In this document: positions 35,662 to 45,326 of the stretch, piece after piece
How the letters are laid out: every line of letters begins with the position of its first letter
Position numbering within the stretch: position 1 is the stretch's first letter
DNA from: an uncultured Lactobacillus sp.
GTDB lineage: Bacteria > Bacillota > Bacilli > Lactobacillales > Lactobacillaceae
DNA length: 64,000 nt
Assembly (NCBI GenBank): GCA_946477855.1
Contig: CAMKZU010000006.1
Span: 1-64,000 of the forward strand
Direction: 5' to 3'
The notes under the pieces: generated by a model
The model's database searches: none
Told to the model about the DNA's origin: nothing
What the model saw: only the letters and a program-made list of their open reading frames with translations
Translations under genes and position numbers: made by a program

Positions 35662-36606
35662 ATGACATCAATAATTTTTTTAGGAACTCCTAAATTTGCT
35701 GTACCAATTTTAAAGGCTCTTTCAGAGAATGATTATGAAATAAAAGCCGTGGTTACTCAACCTGATAAAAAAGTTGGACGAAAACAAAAAGTTACTGAAA
35801 CTCCGGTTAAGATTTTAGCTAAGAAACTGAATTTACCCGTTTTTCAGCCTGAACATTTGGGAAAATCTGCTGAATTAGCTGCTTTAATAAAAATGCACGC
35901 TGATTTAATCATCACTGCTGCTTATGGTCAGTTTTTGCCTAGTAAATTTCTGCAATCGGCAAAAATTGCTGCTGTTAACGTTCATGGCTCTCTATTACCA
36001 AAATATCGTGGTGGCGCGCCAATTCAATATGCTCTTATTAACGGTGATCAACAAACTGGGGTCACCATTATGGAAATGGTTAAGCAAATGGATGCTGGTG
36101 GTATTTATGCCCAAAAAGCAATAGATATTCAAAAAGAAGATAATGCAGGAACCTTATTTGAAAAACTATCTCTTTTAGGTCGTGACTTGCTAATCCAAAC
36201 TTTGCCGCAAATTATTGCTGATCCGCAGAAAAAGACAGCGCAAGATCAAAATAAAGTGGTTTTTTCACCAAATATCAGCAAAAAACAGGAACAAATAAAA
36301 TTAAATATGACCGCGACTGAGGCTAATAATTTGATTCGAGGCCTTAATCCTGATCCAGGAGCTTATTTGCTCATTGATGGTAAAAGATTTAAAATATGGC
36401 AAGCTGAAGTTGCTGGCGATACGACTACATTTCCTGCTGGAGTTGTTGTTGATAATAAAAAACGATTTGCAATCAGTTTTGCTAATCATACCGTTTTGAA
36501 TTTACTTGAAGTTCAGCCTTCTGGAAAGAAAAAAATGGTAATTAAAAGTTTTTTGAACGGTCAGGGTAAAAACTTCAGTAAAGGTGATAAGATTGTCAGT
36601 TCATAA
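35662..36606 (+). CDS. fmt: Methionyl-tRNA formyltransferase
   Basis: 314 residues. Formylates initiator Met-tRNA using formyl-THF. The hallmark NVHGSLLPKYRGGAPIQYA is at about 108-126 and the C-terminal OB-like domain follows. ATG after AAAGGGGAAATG. In Bacillus a peptide deformylase gene precedes fmt; it is not found here. Its end overlaps the rsmB start region. Confidence 0.96.
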   Translation: MTSIIFLGTPKFAVPILKALSENDYEIKAVVTQPDKKVGRKQKVTETPVKILAKKLNLPVFQPEHLGKSAELAALIKMHADLIITAAYGQFLPSKFLQSAKIAAVNVHGSLLPKYRGGAPIQYALINGDQQTGVTIMEMVKQMDAGGIYAQKAIDIQKEDNAGTLFEKLSLLGRDLLIQTLPQIIADPQKKTAQDQNKVVFSPNISKKQEQIKLNMTATEANNLIRGLNPDPGAYLLIDGKRFKIWQAEVAGDTTTFPAGVVVDNKKRFAISFANHTVLNLLEVQPSGKKKMVIKSFLNGQGKNFSKGDKIVSS

Positions 36607-37918
36607 AAGTGCACGTTCGGTAGCACTTGCAACCTTGATTCGAGTATTTCGTGATGGCTCTTATTCAAATATCAGTTTTAACAATAGTTTGCAGGAAACG
36701 AAGCTGTCTCAAGCTGACCAAAATTTAGCGACACGAATCGTGTATGGCACTATTCAGGAAAAAATATATTTGGAATATCAGTTTCAGGGTTTATTAAAAA
36801 CTGAACTTAAAGAAGATTATCTTTTGCCATTGCTACTAATGTCCGCCTATCAAATTTTATTTATGAACAGCATACCAGATCGAGCCGTTCTAAACGAAGC
36901 TAATAATTTGGCTAAGGAATTTGGTAGAAAGCATTCGGCTGGATTTAAGATTGTTAATGGTATTTTGCGGTCTTTCTTGAGAAGAGGCAAGATTTTACCC
37001 GATGCTGAAGACAAAGTACTTTTTTTAAGTGTTAAAGAAAGTACCCCCCAGTGGCTTGTTCAGTACCTTATTAATAATTGGGGTGAAAACAAAGCGGCCT
37101 CGATTTTGTCCAGTATTAATAAACCAGCTAAAAATACTGTTAGAATTTCAGGCTTGGCTGATTTCAATTTAGTTAAAGAAGAATTAACTAAATTAGGATT
37201 TTCTCCTGCTAAATCTCAAATTGCTGAAGATGAATTGGTTTTAACACATGGTGGAGTTTTTAAAACTTCTTTATTCAAAGAAGGGAAATTGACAATCCAG
37301 GACGAAGCTGCTAGTTTGGCAGTAAGTGCTTTCACTTTTACTGGCAATGAAGAAGTTCTTGATGCCTGTAGTGCACCAGGTGGAAAAACTGTTCAAATTG
37401 CTGAAAAGCTAAAACAAGGTTATGTTACTGCTCTTGATATTCACAAAAATAAATTGGGTTTGGTTAAGCAAAATGGTAAAAGAATGAATGTGGCATCAAG
37501 AATAAATGTTAAAACGATGGATGCCAGAAAAGCTGATCAAACATTTAAAAAAGGACAGTTTGACAAGATCTTGGTGGATGCTCCATGTTCTGGATTAGGT
37601 CTTATTAGAAGAAAACCGGAAATTCGCTATACTAAAACTTTACACGATTTAAGTAAATTACGAGAAATACAATTAGATATTTTAGACCATGTGAGTACCT
37701 TGTTAAGTCGGGATGGCGAATTAGTATATTCTACTTGTACTATTACACCAGAAGAAGATGAAGACGTTGTTAAGGCTTTTCTAAAAAGTCATACTCAGTT
37801 TGAATTACAACCTTTCACTGCGGGTAAGCTTGAAGCAACAAAAGGGATGTTGAAAATTTTACCTGATAGTTATGGCAGTGACGGTTTTTTTATTGCTAAG
37901 TTTAAAATGCGAGGTTAA
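36593..37918 (+). CDS. rsmB: 16S rRNA (cytosine-C5)-methyltransferase RsmB
   Basis: 441 residues: N-terminal NusB-like RNA-binding domain (about 1-140) and a C-terminal methyltransferase with SAM motif DACSAPGGKTVQIA, DAPCSGLG and catalytic STCTITPEEDE. Start is taken as TTG 36593, seven bases after AAAGGTG; a GTG three codons upstream lies within that box. It overlaps fmt by 14 bases. Confidence 0.93.
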   Translation: MSVHKSARSVALATLIRVFRDGSYSNISFNNSLQETKLSQADQNLATRIVYGTIQEKIYLEYQFQGLLKTELKEDYLLPLLLMSAYQILFMNSIPDRAVLNEANNLAKEFGRKHSAGFKIVNGILRSFLRRGKILPDAEDKVLFLSVKESTPQWLVQYLINNWGENKAASILSSINKPAKNTVRISGLADFNLVKEELTKLGFSPAKSQIAEDELVLTHGGVFKTSLFKEGKLTIQDEAASLAVSAFTFTGNEEVLDACSAPGGKTVQIAEKLKQGYVTALDIHKNKLGLVKQNGKRMNVASRINVKTMDARKADQTFKKGQFDKILVDAPCSGLGLIRRKPEIRYTKTLHDLSKLREIQLDILDHVSTLLSRDGELVYSTCTITPEEDEDVVKAFLKSHTQFELQPFTAGKLEATKGMLKILPDSYGSDGFFIAKFKMRG

Positions 37919-37922
37919 AGTT

Positions 37923-38672
37923 TTGATTAGAACAGCATTTGCATCTAGTATTGGACGAATACGCAAAAGTAATCAGGATTCTGTCCAGGTTTTCAAAAAC
38001 AAAAAGAACGCTTTGTTGGCCATTGTTTGCGATGGCATGGGTGGACACCAAGGCGGCGATGTCGCCTCAACTATGGCTGTAAGTCATTTGGGTCATAATT
38101 TTGGCGTTACTGATTTTTATGATTCTGACAGTGCACGTAAGTGGCTAAACGTCCAGCTCAGTAATGAAAATGAAACTATACTAAGAACTGCAGATCGTTT
38201 TCCTGATCTAAATGGTATGGGAACAACTATTGTTCTAGCTGCTATTTTTAATAACGAAGCTTTAATTGCCCATCTGGGGGATTCTAGGGCGTATGGTTAT
38301 TCTGCAGGAAAATTCATCCAGTTAGTTGAAGATCATTCTCTTGTTAATGAATTAGTAAAACTAGGACAAATTACGAAGCAACAGGCCAGAAATCATCCTC
38401 AAAAAAATATTATTACGCAGTCACTCGGAGTTTCCAGTACAATAGATCCGGAGTTTAAGCAGGTAACTTTAAATGATAACGATATTATTTTGCTTTGTAC
38501 TGATGGATTAACAAATTCATTGAGTGACCCACAGATTCAACAAATTCTTGCCACAAAAGATTTATCCTTGAAAAATCGTTGTCAAAAGTTAATTGACGAA
38601 GCTAATCGCTTAGGTGGTGAGGATAATATTACCGCTTGCCTAATTCTAAATGAAGGCGGTGACAGTAAATGA
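37923..38672 (+). CDS. stp: PP2C family Ser/Thr phosphatase
   Basis: 249 residues. The PP2C metal-binding motifs are visible: RKSNQDS, VCDGMGGHQGG, HLGDSRAYG, CTDGLT and GGEDNITA. Reverses phosphorylation by the kinase encoded next to it. Start is TTG 37923 after GAGG; the frame runs further upstream in rsmB without a start signal. The stop overlaps the kinase ATG. rlmN, which lies between rsmB and the phosphatase in Bacillus, is missing. Confidence 0.93.
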   Translation: MIRTAFASSIGRIRKSNQDSVQVFKNKKNALLAIVCDGMGGHQGGDVASTMAVSHLGHNFGVTDFYDSDSARKWLNVQLSNENETILRTADRFPDLNGMGTTIVLAAIFNNEALIAHLGDSRAYGYSAGKFIQLVEDHSLVNELVKLGQITKQQARNHPQKNIITQSLGVSSTIDPEFKQVTLNDNDIILLCTDGLTNSLSDPQIQQILATKDLSLKNRCQKLIDEANRLGGEDNITACLILNEGGDSK

Positions 38673-40654
38673 TTAATAAGGGCTATTTGTTAGGTGATCG
38701 TTACCGCATAATCGACACATTGGGTGAAGGCGGCATGGCCAATGTTTATCTTGCTGAAGATATAATTCTGCAGCGAAAAGTTGCGGTTAAAATTTTACGC
38801 CTTGATTTACAAAAGGAGCCACAAACTTTAGCTCGTTTTCAAAGAGAAGCGCTGGCAACCAGCGAATTGAGTCACCCTAATATAGTAATGGTTTTAGATG
38901 TTGGCACTGATCATGGCTTACCATACATGGTTATGGAATATGTTGATGGGCCGGATTTAAAAGACTATATCAGGTCAAATTCTCCGTTACACTTAGGAGA
39001 TATTATCCGCATCATGGATCAAATATTGAGTGCAATGTCTTTGGCCCATAAACATAATGTAATTCACAGAGACCTAAAACCGCAAAATATTTTAATGGAT
39101 AAACATGGAAATATAAAAATTGCTGACTTCGGTATTGCCGTAGCTTTAAATCAAAATTCAATTACCCAAACGAATTCAGCGATTGGTTCCGTCCATTATA
39201 TGTCCCCAGAACAAACGAGGGGAGGACTCGTTACCAAACAGTCTGATATTTATTCTTTGGGTATAATTCTGTATGAATTAATTACTGGTAATGTGCCATT
39301 TAATGGAGATTCAGCTGTTTCAATTGCTTTAAAGCATGCACAAGAGCCTATACCTTCAATCAGAAAACAAGATCCCAATATTCCACAAGCGCTAGAAAAT
39401 GTTGTTTTAAGAGCAACTGCTAAAGATCCACGAGATCGGTATGATTCTGCTAAAGAAATGAAAGATGATCTTGATAGCAGCTTAGAGCCAGGTAGAGCAA
39501 ATGAACCGGTTTTTAAGCCTACACACGGGAATAATGATGATGAAACAATTATTTTACCTAGTTTCAAGTCTAGCCCAAATAGCAGTAAGGTAACTGAAGA
39601 AGGCAAAACTCAAAGTAATGGGCCGCTAGACGAATCCAAAGCAAATCATTCTAGTTTTGCACAGGCTTTGCGTAAACATAAATGGTGGTGGCTTTTTGTA
39701 GGAATTGCTGCGGTCTTAATTGTTGGTTTGATGTTTTTTGTTCTTAACAGTAATGATCATAAAGATGTTCGTATTCCAGACGTCACCAATATGAGTGAAA
39801 CAAAAGCAAGAAATAAACTGGAGAACGTAGGATTGAAAGTAGGTAAAATAAGACACAGAAGTTCTGACAGTATTGATCGTGGTAAAGTAATTGAAACCTC
39901 GCCTACTGCAGGAGCAGAAATAAAGCGAGGCAGATTTATTGATCTTTATGTTTCGGATGGAGCTGGTATGGTAAGAGTACCTGAAGTTACAGGCGATGAA
40001 TATGAAATTGCAGTGCAAAAACTCGAAAAACTGGGCTTTGAAATAATTCGTGAAAATCAGTTTTCTTCTAGCGTTCCGCCAAATCATGTGATTTCTCAAA
40101 GCGTTGCAGCTGATGTTGAAGTAAAGCCAGAGCAAACAACAATTACTTTAACCGTATCTAAAGGAAAAAATCATCGTGCAAAAGCCCATATGATTAAATT
40201 GCCGGATTTATCTGATTATTCTTTGAAAGAAGCGCAAGAATTTGCACATAAACATGGATTGACTTTACAAGTCAGTTCCGCATACTCAAATAAAGTTAAG
40301 AAGGGTAAAATTATTTCTATGAGTCCGGCAGCCGGCACAGAGGTACCAAATGGAAGTACTATATCAGTTAATGTTTCTGAGGGAGCAAAAAAGCAACGTA
40401 ATCTGACGGCAATAAAAAACTTCACAGTTAGTTACGAAGACACTGATGACGATGATTCCGATGATAAACGGGGCAATCATGTTCAAATTTATATTTCAGA
40501 TGATAATCATTCAATTGACAATATTTATCGGGATTTGTACATTAAAAAGGATATGAATTTTTCAATCCCATTTGAACTTAAAGACGGTCCAGGTCAACTC
40601 AAAGTAGTGCGCGATGGACAGACTATTTTGAATGAGAAGGTCAAAAATGATTAA
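38669..40654 (+). CDS. prkC: PASTA-domain serine/threonine kinase
   Basis: 661 residues. Cytoplasmic Hanks-type kinase domain (about 10-275) with [24 protein letters not shown] and ADFGIA. Then a low-complexity linker, one membrane segment (about 332-352), and three extracellular PASTA repeats (about 365-575), which sense muropeptides or lipid II. A C-terminal domain of about 85 residues with an acidic DTDDDDSDD stretch follows and is not PASTA-like. Works with the phosphatase just upstream in cell-wall and growth control. ATG overlaps the phosphatase stop. Confidence 0.95.
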   Translation: MINKGYLLGDRYRIIDTLGEGGMANVYLAEDIILQRKVAVKILRLDLQKEPQTLARFQREALATSELSHPNIVMVLDVGTDHGLPYMVMEYVDGPDLKDYIRSNSPLHLGDIIRIMDQILSAMSLAHKHNVIHRDLKPQNILMDKHGNIKIADFGIAVALNQNSITQTNSAIGSVHYMSPEQTRGGLVTKQSDIYSLGIILYELITGNVPFNGDSAVSIALKHAQEPIPSIRKQDPNIPQALENVVLRATAKDPRDRYDSAKEMKDDLDSSLEPGRANEPVFKPTHGNNDDETIILPSFKSSPNSSKVTEEGKTQSNGPLDESKANHSSFAQALRKHKWWWLFVGIAAVLIVGLMFFVLNSNDHKDVRIPDVTNMSETKARNKLENVGLKVGKIRHRSSDSIDRGKVIETSPTAGAEIKRGRFIDLYVSDGAGMVRVPEVTGDEYEIAVQKLEKLGFEIIRENQFSSSVPPNHVISQSVAADVEVKPEQTTITLTVSKGKNHRAKAHMIKLPDLSDYSLKEAQEFAHKHGLTLQVSSAYSNKVKKGKIISMSPAAGTEVPNGSTISVNVSEGAKKQRNLTAIKNFTVSYEDTDDDDSDDKRGNHVQIYISDDNHSIDNIYRDLYIKKDMNFSIPFELKDGPGQLKVVRDGQTILNEKVKND

Positions 40655-41540
40655 AGAAGATCAAGGAATTGTCATTGGTCTGATTGCAGGCTATTATGAT
40701 GTTCAAACAAGCACTGATATTATAAGAACCCGTGCCAGAGGAGTTTTCCGTAAAAATAATTTAAAACCTGTTGTTGGTGATCACGTTAAAATACAAATTG
40801 ATGATCAAGGCACAAGTTACTTGGTTGCAGTTTTGCCTCGTAAAAACCTGATTGGCCGTCCTGCCCTTGCTAATGTCACTCAGATTTTACTCGTAATGTC
40901 TGCAGTCCAACCAGACTTTTCGCTACAATTATTGGATCGCTTTTTGACTTTCTTTTCTTGGAAAGGCGTTCCTGTAAGTATTTTTTTATCAAAAACGGAT
41001 TTAACAAACAGACTGGAATTAACTAAAATTGAAGAAAGTTTGCAGTATTATCAGGAAATAGGCTATAAGGTCTATTATAGCCAAAAAGAAGTTGCCAGTA
41101 ATTTACCTAATGACATTGGTTCAGCACAAATATGGACTTTAGCTGGTCAATCTGGGGCGGGCAAATCTACTTTAATTAACTCGCTTAAAAATGGCTTGAA
41201 TCAAGAAACTGGAGTTATCTCAAATTCTTTAAATCGGGGCAAGCACACCACTAGAACAGTGAACCTCTTTCATTTAGGTAAAGGTTATCTTGCAGATACG
41301 CCTGGGTTTTCTGCAATTGATTTAACACCGATCAAAATAAATGAATTACGTAATTATTTCATTGAATTTAAGAGAGCAAGTAAATATTGCAAGTTCCGCG
41401 GTTGCCAACATCTTAATGAGCCTAAATGTGAAGTAAAAGCACTAATTAAGAAAGGTAAAATATCCAAAAGCCGCTATGATAATTATTTATTATTGCGCAA
41501 AGAAATAGAAAATGGCAAATTACCAGAATATTTAAAGTAA
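40647..41540 (+). CDS. rsgA: Ribosome small-subunit biogenesis GTPase RsgA
   Basis: 297 residues. N-terminal OB fold, then a circularly permuted GTPase in which the G4 motif SKTD comes before the P loop [10 protein letters not shown] and G3 DTPGFS. A zinc knuckle [17 protein letters not shown] follows. Matures the 30S subunit. ATG 40647 is preceded by GAGAAGG and overlaps the prkC end; the frame extends five codons upstream. Confidence 0.96.
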   Translation: MIKEDQGIVIGLIAGYYDVQTSTDIIRTRARGVFRKNNLKPVVGDHVKIQIDDQGTSYLVAVLPRKNLIGRPALANVTQILLVMSAVQPDFSLQLLDRFLTFFSWKGVPVSIFLSKTDLTNRLELTKIEESLQYYQEIGYKVYYSQKEVASNLPNDIGSAQIWTLAGQSGAGKSTLINSLKNGLNQETGVISNSLNRGKHTTRTVNLFHLGKGYLADTPGFSAIDLTPIKINELRNYFIEFKRASKYCKFRGCQHLNEPKCEVKALIKKGKISKSRYDNYLLLRKEIENGKLPEYLK

Positions 41541-41550
41541 GGAGATAACA

Positions 41551-42198
41551 TTGATAGCACCATCAATATTAAATATTAATAATTTAAATTTAGAAAAAGA
41601 TATTCAGACAGCTGTGAATGCCGGCATAAAAAGGTTCCACATTGATATCATGGATGGGCATTTTGTAGCTAATTTATCTTTTGGTCCACAACTTGTTTCA
41701 GATTTCAAAAAAACTTTTCCTACTAGTGAGGCTGAGATCCATTTGATGAGCAATAACCCTGACGACTTGGTACCAGCATTCACTAAAGCGGGAGCTCAAA
41801 TTATGTTGCTTCATTATGAGGCAATGACTGAAGAAAAACTAAATTACTGGTTGGACTATTTAAAAGAAAATCATGTTAAAGCCGGAGTGGTTCTTAATCC
41901 TGATACTCCCGTTTCTGTACTTTCTAAATTTATTTCTAAAATAGATCAGATTTTGCTGATGACTGTTTTTCCGGGTTTTGGTGGACAAAAATTTATTCCT
42001 GAATCTCTTTCTAGAATTAAGGAAGCTTCAAGATTAGTCAAAGGAAAAGTTCCAATTGAAGTTGATGGCGGAATTAACGGTCAAACTGCTAAAAAAGCTA
42101 AGGATGCGGGAGCAGAAATTTTTGTAGCTGGATCATATCTCTTTTGTCAAAATAGCGTAGAACAACAGATTGCAGAATTAAGAGGCATACTACAATGA
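41551..42198 (+). CDS. rpe: Ribulose-phosphate 3-epimerase
   Basis: 215-residue TIM barrel. FHIDIMDGHFV with the catalytic Asp and metal His, FPGFGGQKF, and the phosphate-binding EVDGGIN are all present. Starts at TTG 41551 with AAGGAG seven bases upstream. Overlaps thiN by four bases. Confidence 0.95.
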   Translation: MIAPSILNINNLNLEKDIQTAVNAGIKRFHIDIMDGHFVANLSFGPQLVSDFKKTFPTSEAEIHLMSNNPDDLVPAFTKAGAQIMLLHYEAMTEEKLNYWLDYLKENHVKAGVVLNPDTPVSVLSKFISKIDQILLMTVFPGFGGQKFIPESLSRIKEASRLVKGKVPIEVDGGINGQTAKKAKDAGAEIFVAGSYLFCQNSVEQQIAELRGILQ

Positions 42199-42884
42199 AG
42201 GCCTGGGCGTTGTCAGGCGCTCCTAAACAATTATGGCCGAAGGATCTTAACCAGCAACTTTTAACAGCCAAAAAAAGCGGTGATTTAATAATCGGCGTTG
42301 ATCGTGGAGCTTTACTTTTAAAAGAAATGGGCATGAAAATTGATGTTGCTGAAGGAGATTTTGATTCATTACAAAAAAATGAATTAAGATTAATTGAACA
42401 AAATGTCAGAGATATCAGGTATTCGATACCAGAAAAAGATTTGACGGATACCGAAATGGCTATTAGATGTGCGTTTATAGATTATCATGTTTCTTATTTA
42501 ACCCTTTTTGGAGCGACTGGAGGACGCTTAGATCACTTTTTATCTAATTTATTTATGGTTCTCAAACCTGAATTTAACCAGTTTGCTGAGAAAATTGAAC
42601 TTATAGACCAACAAAATTCAATTAGATTTTACAATTGCGGACACCATGTGATTAAAAAATTATCGACTTATAAATATTTTGGAGTAATACCGTTAACGGC
42701 AGTTAAAAATTTAAAAATAACTGGAGCTAAATATAATTTAAATGATTTTAACGGGATTAATCCTATTTCATTTAGTTCGAATGAATTTTTACTTAATGTA
42801 AATCAGTTTAGTTTATCATTTGAAAAAGGTGTAGTAGCCGTTATTCAATCTAGAGATGTTAATCGCTTTCAAAATATAAAATAA
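42195..42884 (+). CDS. thiN: Thiamine pyrophosphokinase
   Basis: 229 residues. Transfers pyrophosphate from ATP to thiamine. Family motifs: GVDRGALLL, AEGDFDSL, KDLTDTEMA and GATGGRLDHFLSN. ATG overlaps the rpe stop. Last gene of the run from priA; ends at a strong terminator. Confidence 0.93.
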   Translation: MKAWALSGAPKQLWPKDLNQQLLTAKKSGDLIIGVDRGALLLKEMGMKIDVAEGDFDSLQKNELRLIEQNVRDIRYSIPEKDLTDTEMAIRCAFIDYHVSYLTLFGATGGRLDHFLSNLFMVLKPEFNQFAEKIELIDQQNSIRFYNCGHHVIKKLSTYKYFGVIPLTAVKNLKITGAKYNLNDFNGINPISFSSNEFLLNVNQFSLSFEKGVVAVIQSRDVNRFQNIK

Positions 42885-42885
42885 T

Positions 42886-42915
42886 AAAAAAGCAGAAGAA
42901 AACTTCTGCTTTTTT
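42886..42915. terminator. Bidirectional terminator between thiN and rpmB
   Basis: AAAAAAGCAGAAG and its complement CTTCTGCTTTTTT form a symmetrical stem with A and T tails on either side, serving both converging transcripts. Confidence 0.85.
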
Positions 42916-42933
42916 AAAACTTTATTATTTACG

Positions 42934-43119
42934 TTAGGCACGGGTAACTTTACCAGATTTTAATGTCTTAGTTGAAACCCATACGCGCTTTGGTTTGCCA
43001 TCAACAAGAATACGAACTTTTTGAAGGTTTGGCTTCCACGCACGACGTGATGAATTCAGTGAGTGTGAACGTGTATTACCAAAAGTGGTCTTTTTGCCAG
43101 TGATATAATCTTTTGCCAT
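42934..43119 (-). CDS. rpmB: 50S ribosomal protein L28
   Basis: 61 residues, highly basic; [20 protein letters not shown] and the conserved R-x-W-K-P-N-L segment are diagnostic. No zinc-binding cysteines, so the C-minus form. Strong AGGAGG box upstream. Lone minus-strand gene in the usual divergent arrangement with the Asp23/FakA-like pair. Confidence 0.97.
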   Translation of the reverse strand: MAKDYITGKKTTFGNTRSHSLNSSRRAWKPNLQKVRILVDGKPKRVWVSTKTLKSGKVTRA

Positions 43120-43156
43120 TTGCTAAACCTCCTTTATTGTGTTTTCATACTAAATT

Positions 43157-43185
43157 AAGATAGCATAAGTTTAAGTTCATTGCAA
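43157..43185 (-). promoter_or_regulatory. rpmB promoter
   Basis: Minus-strand TTGCAA (43185-43180) and extended TGC-TATCTT (TATCTT 43162-43157) with a 17-base spacer. Confidence 0.6.
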
Positions 43186-43213
43186 CTGCAAAAGTATTTT
43201 TAGGAAGGGATTT

Positions 43214-43244
43214 TTGTATTTAAACTTGATTACTATGATAAAAT
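43214..43244 (+). promoter_or_regulatory. Promoter of the Asp23/FakA-like operon
   Basis: Extended -10 TGATAAAAT (TAAAAT 43239-43244) with TTGTAT at 43214-43219; spacer 19, so the -35 is weak. Confidence 0.45.
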
Positions 43245-43281
43245 AGATTCATAATATGAGAACAATGATACGGAGGTAAAC

Positions 43282-43644
43282 ATGGCTGTAAAAATCAAAA
43301 CAAAAAATGGTTTGATTGATATTTCAAATGGAGTGATTGCAACTGTTGTTGGTAGTGCAGCTACATCTAACTACGGCGTTGTCGGCATGGCATCTAAAAA
43401 TGCTATCCGTGATGGCTTCGATGGAATATTAAATCGAGCAAATTATAAACGCGGTGTTGTTGTTAAATCTGAGGATAATAGGATTACGGTTGATGTTTAT
43501 ATAATAGTCGGCTATGGTTTAAAAATATCTGAAGTAAGTCGCAACGTACAAGATAGTGTTAAATTCAATTTGAAAAATCAACTTGGAATTGAAACTAAAG
43601 CTGTTAATGTCATCGTTCAAAGTGTTAAAGTGCTTGATGAATAA
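43282..43644 (+). CDS. Asp23/Gls24 family protein (YloU-like)
   Basis: 120 residues, the second Asp23-family protein in the window and a shorter form than the one before nusB. The core runs from ISNGVIATVVGSAA to the C-terminal VNVIVQSVKVLDE. It precedes the FakA-like gene, the usual yloU-yloV order. ATG after CGGAGG. Confidence 0.9.
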   Translation: MAVKIKTKNGLIDISNGVIATVVGSAATSNYGVVGMASKNAIRDGFDGILNRANYKRGVVVKSEDNRITVDVYIIVGYGLKISEVSRNVQDSVKFNLKNQLGIETKAVNVIVQSVKVLDE

Positions 43645-43665
43645 CTCAAGCGGAGGTTAGAAATA

Positions 43666-45324
43666 TTGGTTTTAAAGGAAATAGACAGTAAAAAATTTAG
43701 AGATATGGTTCGCGTTGCTACGCACAGACTTGGTCGCAACGCTGAGTTTATTAACTCTTTGAACGTTTTCCCTGTTCCTGATGGAGACACTGGAACAAAT
43801 ATGAATTTAACTATTGAAAGTGGTGCTAAAGCTGTTGCCCAAAATACTAGTAATAGTGTTGGCGATTTGACAGAAAGTCTTGCTAAAGGGATGTTGATGG
43901 GTGCTCGCGGTAATAGTGGGGTAATCTCTTCTCAGCTCTTTAGAGGAGTTTATAAGGCAACTCAAGGCATGAAAACTCTTAATGCACAAGAATTGGCCAA
44001 TGCTTTTTCAAATGGGGTTGCAACAGCTTACAAAGCTGTAATGAAGCCAGTTGAAGGAACTATTTTGACTGTTGCTCGGATTGGCGCGCAAGAAGGTGCC
44101 AATAAGGCCAATGAAACCGATGATGTTGAAGAAGTTATGAAAGCCATTGTTGAAGGTGCAAAAAAGGCGCTGAAGACTACACCAGACTTATTGCCTGTTT
44201 TAAAACAAGTAGGCGTAGTTGATTCAGGTGGGCAAGGATTACTCTTTATATATGAGGGCTTTTTAGAAGGCATTTTAGGTGAGGAGTTTGCTGACCGCTA
44301 TCAACCTGATGAAGGTGAAATGGATGAAATGATTAATGCGATGCACCACCAGTCAGTACAATCACAACTTTCAACGCAGGATATTGCTAATGGCTACTGT
44401 ACTGAAATTATGGTTGACTTAACTGCTGATGCTCCCCATAAGAAAACTTTCAATTTAGATGAATTTAGAGAACATTTGTCTCAATTGGGTGATTCACTTT
44501 TAGCTGTTTCAGATGAAGAAGTGGCAAAAGTTCATATTCATACTGAACATCCAGGAGCTATTTTTGCGTATGGCAGTCAATTTGGACAATTAGGAAAAAT
44601 TAAAATTGACAATATGCGAATTCAACATGAAACAATAGTAAATAATAGTGAGGAAAACCAAGAAAACGTTGATTTTGCTGTTATTGCTGTGGCTTCAGGT
44701 AATGGTATTCGTAAATTGTTTGAAAGTGAAGGTGTTAACCGCATTATTTCTGGTGGTCAAACTATGAATCCTTCTACACAAGACATTATTGATTCAATTA
44801 AAAAATCAGGTGCCAAGAAGGCAATAGTGATGCCTAACAACGGTAATATTATTATGGCAGCAAAACAAGCAGCTGAAGTAAGTGATATTCCAGTTGGAAT
44901 TGTTCCTACCAAGACAATTGCGCAAGGTTTAACAGCAATGCTTTCATTTGATGCCGATGATTCCCTTGAAGACAATGTTGCCAATATGACTGACGCTCTT
45001 GATACAGTAGTTTCTGGTGAAGTTACCAAAGCTAACCGTGATACGACAATTAATGAAGTTGAAATTCATCAGGATGATTATTTGGGAATAGTTGATGGTG
45101 ATATAAAGATTGCAAATACTGACTTAATTACTACAGCTTCATCTATGGTAGAAAAGATGCTTGATGAGGACTCAGAAATTATTACAGTAATATATGGTCG
45201 TGACTCAAATAAAAAAGAAGCCCAAGAATTGGTTGAAGCGGTTAAAGAAAAGCATGATGACCTTGAATTTGAGATTCATGATGGCGGCCAACCTGTATAC
45301 AATTTTTTGATTTCTGTTGAGTAA
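43666..45324 (+). CDS. fakA: DAK2 domain fatty acid kinase-like protein (YloV/FakA)
   Basis: 552 residues. N-terminal DhaL/DAK2 nucleotide-binding domain (about 1-205) with VFPVPDGDTGTNMNLT and GARGNSGVISSQL, a middle domain, and a C-terminal domain related to the FakB fold. In Staphylococcus FakA phosphorylates FakB-bound fatty acids for phospholipid synthesis, which fits plsX and acpP downstream. Starts at TTG 43666 with GGAGG upstream. Confidence 0.9.
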   Translation: MVLKEIDSKKFRDMVRVATHRLGRNAEFINSLNVFPVPDGDTGTNMNLTIESGAKAVAQNTSNSVGDLTESLAKGMLMGARGNSGVISSQLFRGVYKATQGMKTLNAQELANAFSNGVATAYKAVMKPVEGTILTVARIGAQEGANKANETDDVEEVMKAIVEGAKKALKTTPDLLPVLKQVGVVDSGGQGLLFIYEGFLEGILGEEFADRYQPDEGEMDEMINAMHHQSVQSQLSTQDIANGYCTEIMVDLTADAPHKKTFNLDEFREHLSQLGDSLLAVSDEEVAKVHIHTEHPGAIFAYGSQFGQLGKIKIDNMRIQHETIVNNSEENQENVDFAVIAVASGNGIRKLFESEGVNRIISGGQTMNPSTQDIIDSIKKSGAKKAIVMPNNGNIIMAAKQAAEVSDIPVGIVPTKTIAQGLTAMLSFDADDSLEDNVANMTDALDTVVSGEVTKANRDTTINEVEIHQDDYLGIVDGDIKIANTDLITTASSMVEKMLDEDSEIITVIYGRDSNKKEAQELVEAVKEKHDDLEFEIHDGGQPVYNFLISVE

Positions 45325-45326
45325 TT

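Noticed and set aside
39716-40135. Minus-strand 139-codon frame inside prkC
   Set aside because: Antisense to the PASTA repeats; no promoter, ribosome-binding site or known domain.
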